This document shows positions 17,054 through 24,866 of a stretch of 32,673 bases of DNA, one piece after another. Each line of letters opens with the position of its first letter. The stretch's first letter is position 1. A program made the position numbers and the translations under genes. Where the stretch lies: the NCBI GenBank assembly GCA_024413875.1, contig JAKSVY010000012.1:1-32673 (forward strand), read 5' to 3'. The notes beneath the pieces were generated by a model. The model saw only the letters and a program-made list of their open reading frames with translations, was not told the DNA's origin and did not search any database. This DNA is from Bacilli bacterium (GTDB lineage Bacteria > Bacillota_I > Bacilli_A > RFN20 > CAG-826).

Positions 17054-17530
17054 ATGTATTGCTCTCACTGTGGTAAAAAAATTAACGAAGATAAACTTGA
17101 GCAAGAAAAAAATTCACTCACTTTAGGTGGCGAGTCAGTTAACTCAGAAACAAAAGTTAACTATGTTTGCCCTCAATGTGGTCATTTAGTTCACTCTGAT
17201 TTATCAAAAGAAGATATTAAGTCTTTATCACGCGCTAGCCATGCTCAACTTCAAAGAGGAGCAAATGCTTTCGCGACAGGTATGTCTTACACTGCATTAG
17301 GTATTATTTTATTAGTTATTGCAATCATCTTCTTTACTTTAGCAAAAAAGCCATCATACAATTTTGAACTTGTTACAACTTGTGCTGAGTTCTATGTTTC
17401 GATGGTGGCATTTGTAGTTTCATTTGTCCTTTTGGTTTTTGGTGTAATCAAACTTGTCGTCGGATTAAACAAGAAGATTATGTATACAAAACTATTAAAG
17501 GATATTAATAATGAAACCTTTGTTCAATAA
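17054..17530 (+). CDS. Zinc-ribbon membrane protein
   Basis: The small 158-residue protein begins with a split zinc ribbon: CSHCG at residues 3-7 and CPQCGH at about 39-44, four cysteines able to hold one zinc. A linker and two hydrophobic helices follow (about 79-100 and 115-138), then a short basic tail. The ribbon is predicted to lie in the cytoplasm. The closest general match is the family of zinc-ribbon membrane proteins found next to envelope genes; no enzymatic role is suggested. AAAGGAGG 8-10 nt before the ATG supports the start. It sits between the nuclease and the OB-repeat lipoprotein, 30 nt and 53 nt away, so it is probably co-transcribed; a structural or regulatory role in the locus is only a guess. 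Confidence 0.8.
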   Translation: MYCSHCGKKINEDKLEQEKNSLTLGGESVNSETKVNYVCPQCGHLVHSDLSKEDIKSLSRASHAQLQRGANAFATGMSYTALGIILLVIAIIFFTLAKKPSYNFELVTTCAEFYVSMVAFVVSFVLLVFGVIKLVVGLNKKIMYTKLLKDINNETFVQ

Positions 17531-17583
17531 AGCTAATTGAATAAAGGAATAAAAAAACGTAATTTGGAAAAATAGGAGGAAAT

Positions 17584-19878
17584 ATGAAAAAAAGAAGTAT
17601 TCTACCAATTACACTCGTTGCGTTAATGTCTTTCGGTGGCATTGCTTTATCAGCATGTAAAAAACCATCATCAGAAATTAGCGTACTTGATACCAAATCT
17701 GTCACAATCACTAATAAGGATGCTTTAACTGCAGAATGGCATGCTGGTGAAGGTGAAAACCGTAGAGTCCAACTCGTCGGTGATCCAGAATTTGATGATA
17801 TCAATGATTTACTTGATGACGGCACACTTAAAGTCGAAAGCAGCAATCCGGAAGTTGTTTCCGTTCAACGTCTTCAATTAATCGCAAAATCAGCTGGTAC
17901 AGCTACAATTACTGTAACTTACGGAGATGAATCCGACTCTGTTACTGTTACAGTTGGAGAAAAGCGTGACGCTAAATCTCTCTATGGAACAGTCCATACA
18001 GGTGAAGAATCAGACCCATTAGACAACGCTGATGCAGTCAAGGTTGCAAGAGCAGTTGGTGAAACACCTACAGCAATGAAGTTCTATATTCAAGGTGTTA
18101 TCGAATCATTTACAGATGCTCCAAGCTCATACGGAAACGTCTCTTATAAGCTTAAAGCAAGTGGCTCTGACCCATCATTCATTGTTTATCGTGTTAAAAA
18201 AGGTGAAGATGCTCAAAAAGTTACAGAAGATGATATTTGGGTAGGTGGTACAGCTTTAGCTTATGCAACAATTTATAACTATAACGGAAATACTCCTGAA
18301 ACAAAAGAAGGTTACTTTGTAAGTTGCACAGGAGAAAAAATTGAAGCTCAAACACACGAAGTTAACGTTGCTGGTGCAATTGATGCATGTAAGGCACTTA
18401 GTGAAAACTCAACATCAGTAGATAAGTATGTAATCACTGGTTACATTGTTGATAAAGATGCATCATCATTCTATATGAGTGATACAAAGGGTGCTGCCAC
18501 TTATGATAAGGCTACACACTTCCAAGTTTATGGTTATGCTGGTGAAAATAAGGACCAATGTACAATTGGCGCAAAAGTCAAAGTTACATGTACACTTAAA
18601 TACTATGTTTCAACATCAACAGCAGGAAAATATGCTTATGAAACAGGCGTAATCGAATCAGTTGAAGTTTTAGAAGCTGGCGAAGTCGAAGCTGCTCCAA
18701 CACCAATTTCTGTTGCAGATGCAATTACCCTCATCAATAGTCTTGAAGATGGTGCAACAACAAAAGAAAAATACGCTATTGAAGCATATGTTACTAAAGT
18801 TACATACGCATGGAGTGGTGGTACAATGTCATTCTTAGTTGGTGCTTCAGCAGACGCTACTGATGTAATTACAGTCTTTAAAGCAGCATGTTCAGAAGCT
18901 GTTGGCAAAACAATTGTTGCTGGTGCAAAAGTTAAAGTTGCTGGTTATTTACAAAAATATGTCAAGAACGATACAGTTACTCCAGAATTAACTGGTGGTA
19001 CAGCAGAATTACTTGAAGCAGCTCCAGATTCAGGAGACACAGGTGGTTCTACAGAAGCTGAAACAGTTAATGCAACTGTCGCAGAAGCTTTAGCGGCTGC
19101 AAATGCATTAGAATATAATGTTATTTCAACAAATAATTATGCTGTTACTGGTTACATTACTGCAGTATCTACTGCATTTAGTGCGGAACATAAGAACATC
19201 TCTTTAACTATTGCTGATGTTGTTAATGGAACTACATCAATTTCTGTTTATAGAGCAACCACAACTGCTGAAGTTGCTCAAAAATTAGTTGCTGGTGCTC
19301 AAATTAAAGTTACTGGTAAACTTCAAAATTACAAACCTGAATATAAAGATCAAGGAACTCCTCAAATTGTTGAAGGCAAAATTGAACTTCTTAAAGAAAC
19401 AGAATTAGTTGAAGAAGTATTAAATACTAAATATACTGCTACAACCGATGTAAGCGTTGTTGCAGTTGGAACACGCTTTGTTCTTTCTGCAAATAATGCA
19501 GTTGTTTGCGGTGCTTTTAATGGCTCTAATTACTTCAATAAAGTTGATGCAACAATTGCAAGTGGTGTAGTTGACTGGTCAAAGGATTTTGTTGTATTTG
19601 AAGTAGTAGCAGGATCAACAACTGGTGCATTAGCAATTAAGGATACTAAGACTGGTAATTATGTATCATTCACAGGAACTTCGAATGCTATTCAAGAAGT
19701 TTCAACAGTTTCCGGTACTTCGGAAGACTGGACTTTCTCTACTGATGATACAGGTTTATTAATTAAAAACGTTGGTACTCCAGAACGCGCAATTAAATAC
19801 AACGAAGGAAGCCCACGTTTCTGCTGTTACAAGTCAGGACAAGTAAACCCTGTTTTAATGGTTGAAAGTGCAAAGTAA
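17584..19878 (+). CDS. Lipoprotein with Ig-like domain and four OB-like repeats
   Basis: The 764-residue surface protein begins with a signal peptide ending LSAC (Cys25). A bacterial Ig-like (BIG2-type) domain covers about 36-125 (ending GTATITVTYGDESDSVTVTV). Four related beta-rich repeats follow at about 147-255, 261-366, 376-480 and 497-605; each has an entry helix, a Y-x-I-x-G-Y-I strand, a stretch ending in VYR, VYGY or VFK, and GAKVKVTCTL or a close variant, the pattern of OB-fold nucleic-acid-binding-like domains in secreted nucleases. A Gly/Ser/Asp linker (481-493) precedes repeat four. Residues 612-764 form a separate beta-rich domain. No catalytic motif is seen, so it is more likely a binder than an enzyme. 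AGGAGG precedes the ATG. A weak own promoter (TTGAAT 17537, TAATTT 17560) is possible. Confidence 0.82.
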   Translation: MKKRSILPITLVALMSFGGIALSACKKPSSEISVLDTKSVTITNKDALTAEWHAGEGENRRVQLVGDPEFDDINDLLDDGTLKVESSNPEVVSVQRLQLIAKSAGTATITVTYGDESDSVTVTVGEKRDAKSLYGTVHTGEESDPLDNADAVKVARAVGETPTAMKFYIQGVIESFTDAPSSYGNVSYKLKASGSDPSFIVYRVKKGEDAQKVTEDDIWVGGTALAYATIYNYNGNTPETKEGYFVSCTGEKIEAQTHEVNVAGAIDACKALSENSTSVDKYVITGYIVDKDASSFYMSDTKGAATYDKATHFQVYGYAGENKDQCTIGAKVKVTCTLKYYVSTSTAGKYAYETGVIESVEVLEAGEVEAAPTPISVADAITLINSLEDGATTKEKYAIEAYVTKVTYAWSGGTMSFLVGASADATDVITVFKAACSEAVGKTIVAGAKVKVAGYLQKYVKNDTVTPELTGGTAELLEAAPDSGDTGGSTEAETVNATVAEALAAANALEYNVISTNNYAVTGYITAVSTAFSAEHKNISLTIADVVNGTTSISVYRATTTAEVAQKLVAGAQIKVTGKLQNYKPEYKDQGTPQIVEGKIELLKETELVEEVLNTKYTATTDVSVVAVGTRFVLSANNAVVCGAFNGSNYFNKVDATIASGVVDWSKDFVVFEVVAGSTTGALAIKDTKTGNYVSFTGTSNAIQEVSTVSGTSEDWTFSTDDTGLLIKNVGTPERAIKYNEGSPRFCCYKSGQVNPVLMVESAK

Positions 19879-19901
19879 TTTGTAAAAAGTAAATTTAAAT
19901 T

Positions 19902-19933
19902 GGACTATAGGGTTAACCTATGGTCCTTTTTTT
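19902..19933 (+). terminator. Rho-independent terminator closing the transporter locus
   Basis: A 10-bp stem (19902-19911 with 19917-19926, one T-G wobble) and a GTTAA loop are followed by seven T. It is 23 nt past the stop of the OB-repeat lipoprotein gene and marks the end of the 5.8-19.9 kb locus. Confidence 0.93.
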
Positions 19934-19964
19934 GTTGAATTTTATAAAATAAATAAATTTTTGT

Positions 19965-19993
19965 TTGCGATTATCGAAAGTATGTATTATTAT
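19965..19993 (+). promoter_or_regulatory. Promoter of tRNA-Lys
   Basis: TTGCGA (19965-19970), a 17-bp spacer and TATTAT (19988-19993). The expected start at about 20000 leaves a 12-nt 5' leader before the mature tRNA. The rest of the 297-bp gap between the lipoprotein gene and the next coding gene holds the terminator, the tRNA and its own terminator. Confidence 0.65.
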
Positions 19994-20011
19994 TACTATC
20001 GCTCAACAAAT

Positions 20012-20087
20012 GCGCCTATAGCTCAGCTGGTAGAGCAACTGACTCTTAATCAGTGGGTCCAGTGTTCGAATCACTGTAGGCGCACCA
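20012..20087 (+). tRNA. tRNA-Lys (anticodon CUU)
   Basis: The 76-nt cloverleaf has a 7-bp acceptor stem (GCGCCTA with TAGGCGC), a D arm starting AGCTCAGCTGGTAGAGC, an anticodon stem ACTGA/TCAGT with the loop CTCTTAA, a T arm with GTTCGAATC, discriminator A and an encoded CCA. The anticodon is at 20045-20047 and reads CTT, so it decodes AAG lysine codons only. It is a single gene with its own promoter and terminator. Confidence 0.97.
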
Positions 20088-20098
20088 TTGAATAAAAT

Positions 20099-20120
20099 CC
20101 ACACTACGGTGTGGTTTTTT
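20099..20120 (+). terminator. Terminator after tRNA-Lys
   Basis: CCACAC (20099-20104), a TACG loop and GTGTGG (20109-20114) are followed by six T. It lies 11 nt past the CCA end. Confidence 0.88.
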
Positions 20121-20175
20121 ATTTCTTAAATTTAGGGTTTATTAATATAAGATAGTTAGTTAAAATAATTACATT

Positions 20176-20685
20176 ATGAAAACATTTATTCTTTTATCTG
20201 CAATTCCTGGAAGTGGAAAATCTACTTGGGCAGAGCAATATCGTCTTTCTCATGAAAATGTTCATGTTGTTTCATCTGATGAAATTAGAAAAGAACTTGG
20301 TGGCGCATATCAAAATTTTGACCACGAAAAAGACGTCTGGGACACTTTTCAAGCACGTATTAGGGAATTCCGCGATGAAGCAGATGAAGTGACTGTAATC
20401 GCTGATGCAACAAACTTCCAAAATAAGACTAGATTAATCTATGCTCCAGTTGAAGGATTTGATAAAAAGATCTTAGTGGTTATTCATAAGCCACTTGAAC
20501 AAGTTCTTGAAACAAATAGAAAACGTAATCCAAATAAGATTGTTCCTGAAGATGTAGTGCTTCGCATGTACAATTTATGGGAAGAACCATCAGAAGAAGT
20601 GTTGAGCTATTTTGATGAATACCAAAGAATTGAAAAATGGTTTGCTGCTCCAAAGGTAACAAAATCTTATACCTATAAAGATTAA
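20176..20685 (+). CDS. P-loop kinase (AAA_33 / polynucleotide-kinase-like)
   Basis: The 169-residue cytoplasmic protein has a Walker A motif AIPGSGKST (9-17) at its very N terminus, the motif SSDEIRKELGG (about 34-44) and VIADATNFQNKTR (about 75-87), with a downstream segment NRKRNPNKIVP that supplies arginines near the active site. This order is that of the AAA_33 predicted-kinase family, which includes the kinase domain of T4 polynucleotide kinase and related small-molecule kinases. The acceptor (nucleic-acid 5'-OH, nucleoside or other small molecule) cannot be told. There is no Shine-Dalgarno before the ATG; TAAAAT (20161-20166) ends 9 nt upstream, so the mRNA may be leaderless. The next gene starts 22 nt after the stop with its own -10 box. 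Confidence 0.82.
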   Translation: MKTFILLSAIPGSGKSTWAEQYRLSHENVHVVSSDEIRKELGGAYQNFDHEKDVWDTFQARIREFRDEADEVTVIADATNFQNKTRLIYAPVEGFDKKILVVIHKPLEQVLETNRKRNPNKIVPEDVVLRMYNLWEEPSEEVLSYFDEYQRIEKWFAAPKVTKSYTYKD

Positions 20686-20692
20686 TAAGGTG

Positions 20693-20701
20693 TGATATAA
20701 T
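20693..20701 (+). promoter_or_regulatory. Extended -10 promoter for a leaderless gene
   Basis: TGATATAAT has a perfect TATAAT at 20696-20701 with the TG extension. The ATG at 20708 is only 6 nt downstream, about where RNA polymerase would start, so the message would have no 5' leader. There is no Shine-Dalgarno at a usable distance and no clear -35 box. Confidence 0.7.
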
Positions 20702-20707
20702 CAAAGT

Positions 20708-21124
20708 ATGAATAAAACAATAGCAAAAAAATATTTATCCGCGATTAACGGAATTAAAAGGAAATATATTACAGTAGAGGATATCTCTGAAACTATTGGT
20801 AAGTTCCCTGAAGTTATCGCTCAAGATTTAACCACGTTCTCTCCAATGATTATGATGGATATGGAATTAAATCTTAAAGATATCGTTCCAGAAATTGAAA
20901 GGTATATTGAAGAAGAAAACGCTAAAGCGGAACCAAAAGCAAAACCAACAGTTAGAGTTACACAAAAAGATGTAAGAGCCTACGATTCTATTTGTGACTT
21001 CGTTTATCAAAAGATGACCGCTATGGGAACAGTTGATAGATATGCTGTTCTTACTGATAAAGATTTAAAGACTTTAAAGAAGCTTATCAACGAAGAACAA
21101 GCCCGTCGTAAAGGCAAAAAATAG
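20708..21124 (+). CDS. Hypothetical protein, possible N-terminal winged-helix
   Basis: I do not recognise the 138-residue cytoplasmic protein. The first 45 residues (KKYLSAINGIKRKYITVEDI, then SETIGKFPEVIAQDLTTFSP) have the rhythm of a small DNA-binding winged helix and loosely recall the N-terminal domain of the redox repressor Rex, but the Rex NAD-binding Rossmann domain is absent. An acidic helix (EIERYIEEENAKAEPK) and a basic C terminus (EEQARRKGKK) follow, with no membrane helix or signal peptide. It is predicted to be leaderless and lies between the P-loop kinase and nifJ, separated from nifJ by a terminator and a new promoter. A regulatory role is speculation. Confidence 0.6.
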   Translation: MNKTIAKKYLSAINGIKRKYITVEDISETIGKFPEVIAQDLTTFSPMIMMDMELNLKDIVPEIERYIEEENAKAEPKAKPTVRVTQKDVRAYDSICDFVYQKMTAMGTVDRYAVLTDKDLKTLKKLINEEQARRKGKK

Positions 21125-21145
21125 GTAAAATCATAACAAAAAATT

Positions 21146-21172
21146 AAAATCGGTCAAATTGGCCGATTTTTT
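21146..21172 (+). terminator. Terminator upstream of nifJ
   Basis: The stem AAAATCGGTC/GGCCGATTTT (21146-21155 with 21161-21170, one T-G pair) has an AAATT loop and a T run from 21167. It ends the small upstream gene and insulates nifJ. Confidence 0.9.
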
Positions 21173-21174
21173 AT

Positions 21175-21204
21175 TTGAAAACTCTATATACACGCGCATA
21201 TAAT
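21175..21204 (+). promoter_or_regulatory. Promoter of nifJ
   Basis: TTGAAA (21175-21180), an 18-bp spacer and TATAAT (21199-21204), directly after the terminator. The start point near 21211 gives a leader of about 27 nt that contains the Shine-Dalgarno AAGGAG (21220-21225) before the ATG at 21238. Confidence 0.78.
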
Positions 21205-21237
21205 ATTAACGGCTAAAAAAAGGAGTCAATTTTTAAA

Positions 21238-24200
21238 ATGGAAATTAAAAAATCATTTCTCTCAGTTGATGGTAATACTGCTGCCGCTATCGGAAGCTAC
21301 TATTTCACCGAAGTAGCAGGTATTTATCCAATCACACCAAGCTCACCTATGGCAGAGCTTGTTGATGTCTATGCATCAAAAGGCAAAAAGAATTTATTCA
21401 ACACACCTGTTAAAGTTGTTGAAATGCAATCAGAAGCTGGTGCTTCAGGTACTGTTCACGGTGCTCTTCAAGCAGGAACACTCTCTACAACATACACTGC
21501 ATCACAAGGCTTATTATTAATGATTCCAAACATCTATAAGTGGTGTGGTGAATTATTACCAGCAGTTCTTCACGTATCTGCTCGTTCATTAGCAACTCGT
21601 TCACTTTCTATCTTTGGTGATCACCAAGATATCTATGCTTGCCGTCAAACAGGCATTTCAATGATTTGCTCACACTCAGTCCAAGAAATCGCTGACTTAG
21701 CTCCAATGGCACACTTAATCGCTATTGATAGTGAATCTCCAGTCATGCACTTCTTCGATGGTTTCAGAACATCACACGAAGTTCAAAACGTTGAATTCAT
21801 TGATGAAGAAGAATACAGAAAACTTCTCCCAATGGATAAAGTTGAAAAGTTTAGAGCACGTGCTTTAAACCCACACACTCACCCAGTTACACGTGGTGGT
21901 GCTGAAAACGATGACGTCTACTTCCAAACACGTGAAGCACAAAACGTTCACTATGATAACGTTGTCGCAGTTGCTGAAAAGTACTTTGCAGAAGCAACAC
22001 GTTTATCAGGACGTCCATATGCACCATTCGTATATTATGGTGATCCAGCAGCAACTGATGTAATCGTTGCTATGGGTTCAGTTACAGAAACAACAATCGA
22101 AGTTATCGATGAACTCGTTAAAGAAGGTCGTAAGGTTGGTCTTGTTAAAGTTCACCTTTACCGTCCATTCAGCGCTAAGCACCTTGCTAACGTCTTACCA
22201 GCATCTGTTAAGAGAATCGCTGTCTTAGACCGTACAAAAGAAATGGGTGCTACAGGCGAACCACTTTACCTCGATGTTGTTGCTGCATTAGCACAAGTTA
22301 ACCGTACAGGTATCGAAGTCTTCGGTGGCCGTTATGGTTTATCTTCAAAGGATACACAACCAAAGCACATCAAGTCAGTTTATGACTTCCTTGAAAGCGG
22401 TAAGGCACATCATAACTTCACAGTTGGTATCAACGATGACCTCACACACTTATCAATCCCAGTAGATGAAAAGTTCCATGTTAACGCAAACTACCAATCT
22501 TGCTTATTCTACGGTTTAGGTTCAGATGGTACAGTTTCTGCTAACAAGTCATCAGTTAAGATCATTGGTGATGCAACTCACCAATACGCTCAAGCTTACT
22601 TTGCATATGACTCACGTAAGGCTGGTGGTGTTACACGTTCTCACTTACGTTTTGGTAAAGAACCAATTCGTTCTACATACTACGTTGAAAACGCTGACTT
22701 CATCTCATGCTCACTTGATACATACTGCTTCAAGTTTGATATGATCAAGAACTTAAAAGATGGTGGTACATTCTTACTCAATACAGATATGTCTGATGAA
22801 CAACTCATCAAGTCACTTCCTAACAGAATGAAACATCAATTAGCAGAAAAGCACGCTAAGTTCTACGTCATCAACGCTAATAAGATTGCTCATGAAATCG
22901 GTATGGGCCGTCACACAAATACAATTCTCCAAGCTTCATTCTTCTATCTTAACCAAAACATCATGCCATATGATGAAGCACAAAAGTGGATGAAGAAGTT
23001 CGCAGAAAAATCATACGCTAAGAAGGGCCAAGCAGTTGTTGAACTCAACTGGAAGGCTATCGATATGGGTACACAAGGCTTACGTGAAGTTGCAGTTGAT
23101 CCAGCATGGGTTGAACTTGATACTCTCCGTGTCCGCCCAGATACAGGTGATGATTACTTTGATAACTACGTATGTGTCATCGGTACACTTGATGGTGATA
23201 CACTCCCAGTTTCAAAATTCACAGAATACGAATTACTCGATGGTACAATGCAAAACGATATTACATATCGTGAACAACGTTCTATTGCAGATATGGTTCC
23301 AGAATGGAATTCAGAAGCATGTTCACAATGTAATAACTGTGCATTCGTATGTCCTCACGCAACAATCCGTCCATTCCTCTTAACAGAAGAAGAATTAGCA
23401 AATGCTCCTGAAATCGTTAAGGAAAACGTTGTTGATCCAAAGCTCCCAGCATTAAAGGCAAAAGGTCTCAAGTACCGTTTACAAGTTTCTCCAAAGAACT
23501 GTGTTGGTTGTGGTCTCTGTGTTACAGAATGTCCTATCAACAAAGCAGGTAAGGCTACTGGTAAGTACGCTCTTAAGATGGTTGAAGCTAAGTCTCAATT
23601 CTATCAAGAAGATGCTGCTGCATACCTCTACAAGAAGGTTGAATACAAGACTGGTTTAGTTCCAACAAATACAGTCGCTGGTGTTGGCTACTTAATGCCA
23701 TACATGGAAATCTCAGGCGCTTGTGCTGGTTGTGGTGAAACTCCATACTACCGTTTAGTTTCACAATTATTCGGTAAGGATATGCTCGTTGCTAACGCAA
23801 CAGGTTGTTCATCAATCTACTCAGGTTCTACTCCATTAACACCATTCTGCACAGACAAGAATGGTCAAGGTGTTGCTTGGGCTAACTCATTATTCGAAGA
23901 TAACGCAGAATTCGGTTATGGTATGAGAGTTGCTACAAACTATCGTTTAATGCAAATCTCTACAATTCTTACAGAAGCTCTTGCTGCTGAAGATGTTGAA
24001 GAAGATCTCAAGAAAGTTATCAACGAATACCTCGCTAACATTAAGAATAAAGATGTTGCACGTACAGTTGCTCCAGTATTAGTTGCTCTTGTTAAAGCAT
24101 CTAAGAACGAAGCTGTTAAGGCTGTCCTCGCTTATGAACGTGACTTAGTTGATAAGTCAGTTTGGATCATCGGTGGTGACGGTTGGTCATACGATATTGG

Positions 24201-24801
24201 CTACGGAGGTGTTGATCACGTCTTAGCTAATGATGACGATGTTAATATCTTAGTCCTCGATACAGAAGTTTACTCTAACACAGGTGGTCAATCTTCTAAG
24301 TCTTCTCAAACTGGTTCTATTGCTAAGTTCACAGCATCAGGCAAGACAGGTGAAAAGAAGAACCTTGCATTAATTGCAATGTCATATGGACACGTCTATG
24401 TTGCTCAAATCTCGTTAGGTGCTAACCCAATGAAGGCAATTCAAGCTCTTAAGGAAGCAGAAAGCTATGATGGACCATCATTAATCATCTGCTACGCACC
24501 ATGTGCTAACCACGGTATCAAGGGTGGCTTATCTAACTCAATCAAGGTTGAAAAGGCTGCTGTTGAATCAGGCTACTTCACATGCTTCAGATACGATCCA
24601 CGTCGTGTTGCAGCTGGTGAACCAGGACTTCAAATTGACTGCAAAGAACCTGACTTCTCTAAATTCCGTGACTTTGTCATGGGAGAAACAAGATTCTCTC
24701 AACTTCCAATCGTTAACCCAGCTCACGCTGATGAACTTCTTGCTAAGTCTCAAAAGTGTGCTGAGGATCGTTGGGCACGTATCAAAAAATTCGGTTTATA
24801 A
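21238..24801 (+). CDS. nifJ: Pyruvate:ferredoxin (flavodoxin) oxidoreductase
   Basis: The enzyme oxidises pyruvate with CoA to acetyl-CoA, CO2 and reduced ferredoxin, the central step of anaerobic fermentation in this organism. The 1187-residue single chain has the classic domain order: pyruvate-binding N domain (GIYPITPSSPMAE, then GDHQDIYACRQTG), a beta domain, two 4Fe-4S clusters in a ferredoxin-like domain (CSQCNNCAFVCP near residue 694 and CVGCGLCVTECP near 753), the cluster-binding CAGCGE near 826, and the thiamine-pyrophosphate fold (GGDGWSYDIGYGG near 980, then DTEVYSNTGGQ). Length matches the family. It is monocistronic, between two terminators, with a good promoter. Codon use is highly biased (CGT, AAC, TTC), as in tuf, indicating strong expression. 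Confidence 0.98.
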   Translation: MEIKKSFLSVDGNTAAAIGSYYFTEVAGIYPITPSSPMAELVDVYASKGKKNLFNTPVKVVEMQSEAGASGTVHGALQAGTLSTTYTASQGLLLMIPNIYKWCGELLPAVLHVSARSLATRSLSIFGDHQDIYACRQTGISMICSHSVQEIADLAPMAHLIAIDSESPVMHFFDGFRTSHEVQNVEFIDEEEYRKLLPMDKVEKFRARALNPHTHPVTRGGAENDDVYFQTREAQNVHYDNVVAVAEKYFAEATRLSGRPYAPFVYYGDPAATDVIVAMGSVTETTIEVIDELVKEGRKVGLVKVHLYRPFSAKHLANVLPASVKRIAVLDRTKEMGATGEPLYLDVVAALAQVNRTGIEVFGGRYGLSSKDTQPKHIKSVYDFLESGKAHHNFTVGINDDLTHLSIPVDEKFHVNANYQSCLFYGLGSDGTVSANKSSVKIIGDATHQYAQAYFAYDSRKAGGVTRSHLRFGKEPIRSTYYVENADFISCSLDTYCFKFDMIKNLKDGGTFLLNTDMSDEQLIKSLPNRMKHQLAEKHAKFYVINANKIAHEIGMGRHTNTILQASFFYLNQNIMPYDEAQKWMKKFAEKSYAKKGQAVVELNWKAIDMGTQGLREVAVDPAWVELDTLRVRPDTGDDYFDNYVCVIGTLDGDTLPVSKFTEYELLDGTMQNDITYREQRSIADMVPEWNSEACSQCNNCAFVCPHATIRPFLLTEEELANAPEIVKENVVDPKLPALKAKGLKYRLQVSPKNCVGCGLCVTECPINKAGKATGKYALKMVEAKSQFYQEDAAAYLYKKVEYKTGLVPTNTVAGVGYLMPYMEISGACAGCGETPYYRLVSQLFGKDMLVANATGCSSIYSGSTPLTPFCTDKNGQGVAWANSLFEDNAEFGYGMRVATNYRLMQISTILTEALAAEDVEEDLKKVINEYLANIKNKDVARTVAPVLVALVKASKNEAVKAVLAYERDLVDKSVWIIGGDGWSYDIGYGGVDHVLANDDDVNILVLDTEVYSNTGGQSSKSSQTGSIAKFTASGKTGEKKNLALIAMSYGHVYVAQISLGANPMKAIQALKEAESYDGPSLIICYAPCANHGIKGGLSNSIKVEKAAVESGYFTCFRYDPRRVAAGEPGLQIDCKEPDFSKFRDFVMGETRFSQLPIVNPAHADELLAKSQKCAEDRWARIKKFGL

Positions 24802-24820
24802 TCGAATCTAATAGATAATC

Positions 24821-24854
24821 AAAAAACTCCATTACTTCGGTAGTGGAGTTTTTA
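24821..24854. terminator. Bidirectional terminator with UUCG tetraloop between nifJ and phosphatase gene
   Basis: A stem of about 14 bp (24822-24835 with 24840-24853, one T-G pair) closes the very stable C(TTCG)G loop. A T run follows on the plus strand, and the A run on the left gives a T run on the minus strand, so it can end both converging transcripts (nifJ from the left, the phosphatase from the right). Confidence 0.9.
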
Positions 24855-24866
24855 TGTTTTTATTAA

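Noticed and set aside
20176..21124. Toxin-antitoxin pair (zeta-like kinase with small partner)
   Set aside because: The kinase matches the AAA_33 predicted-kinase pattern. The second gene follows it with its own promoter and resembles no antitoxin.
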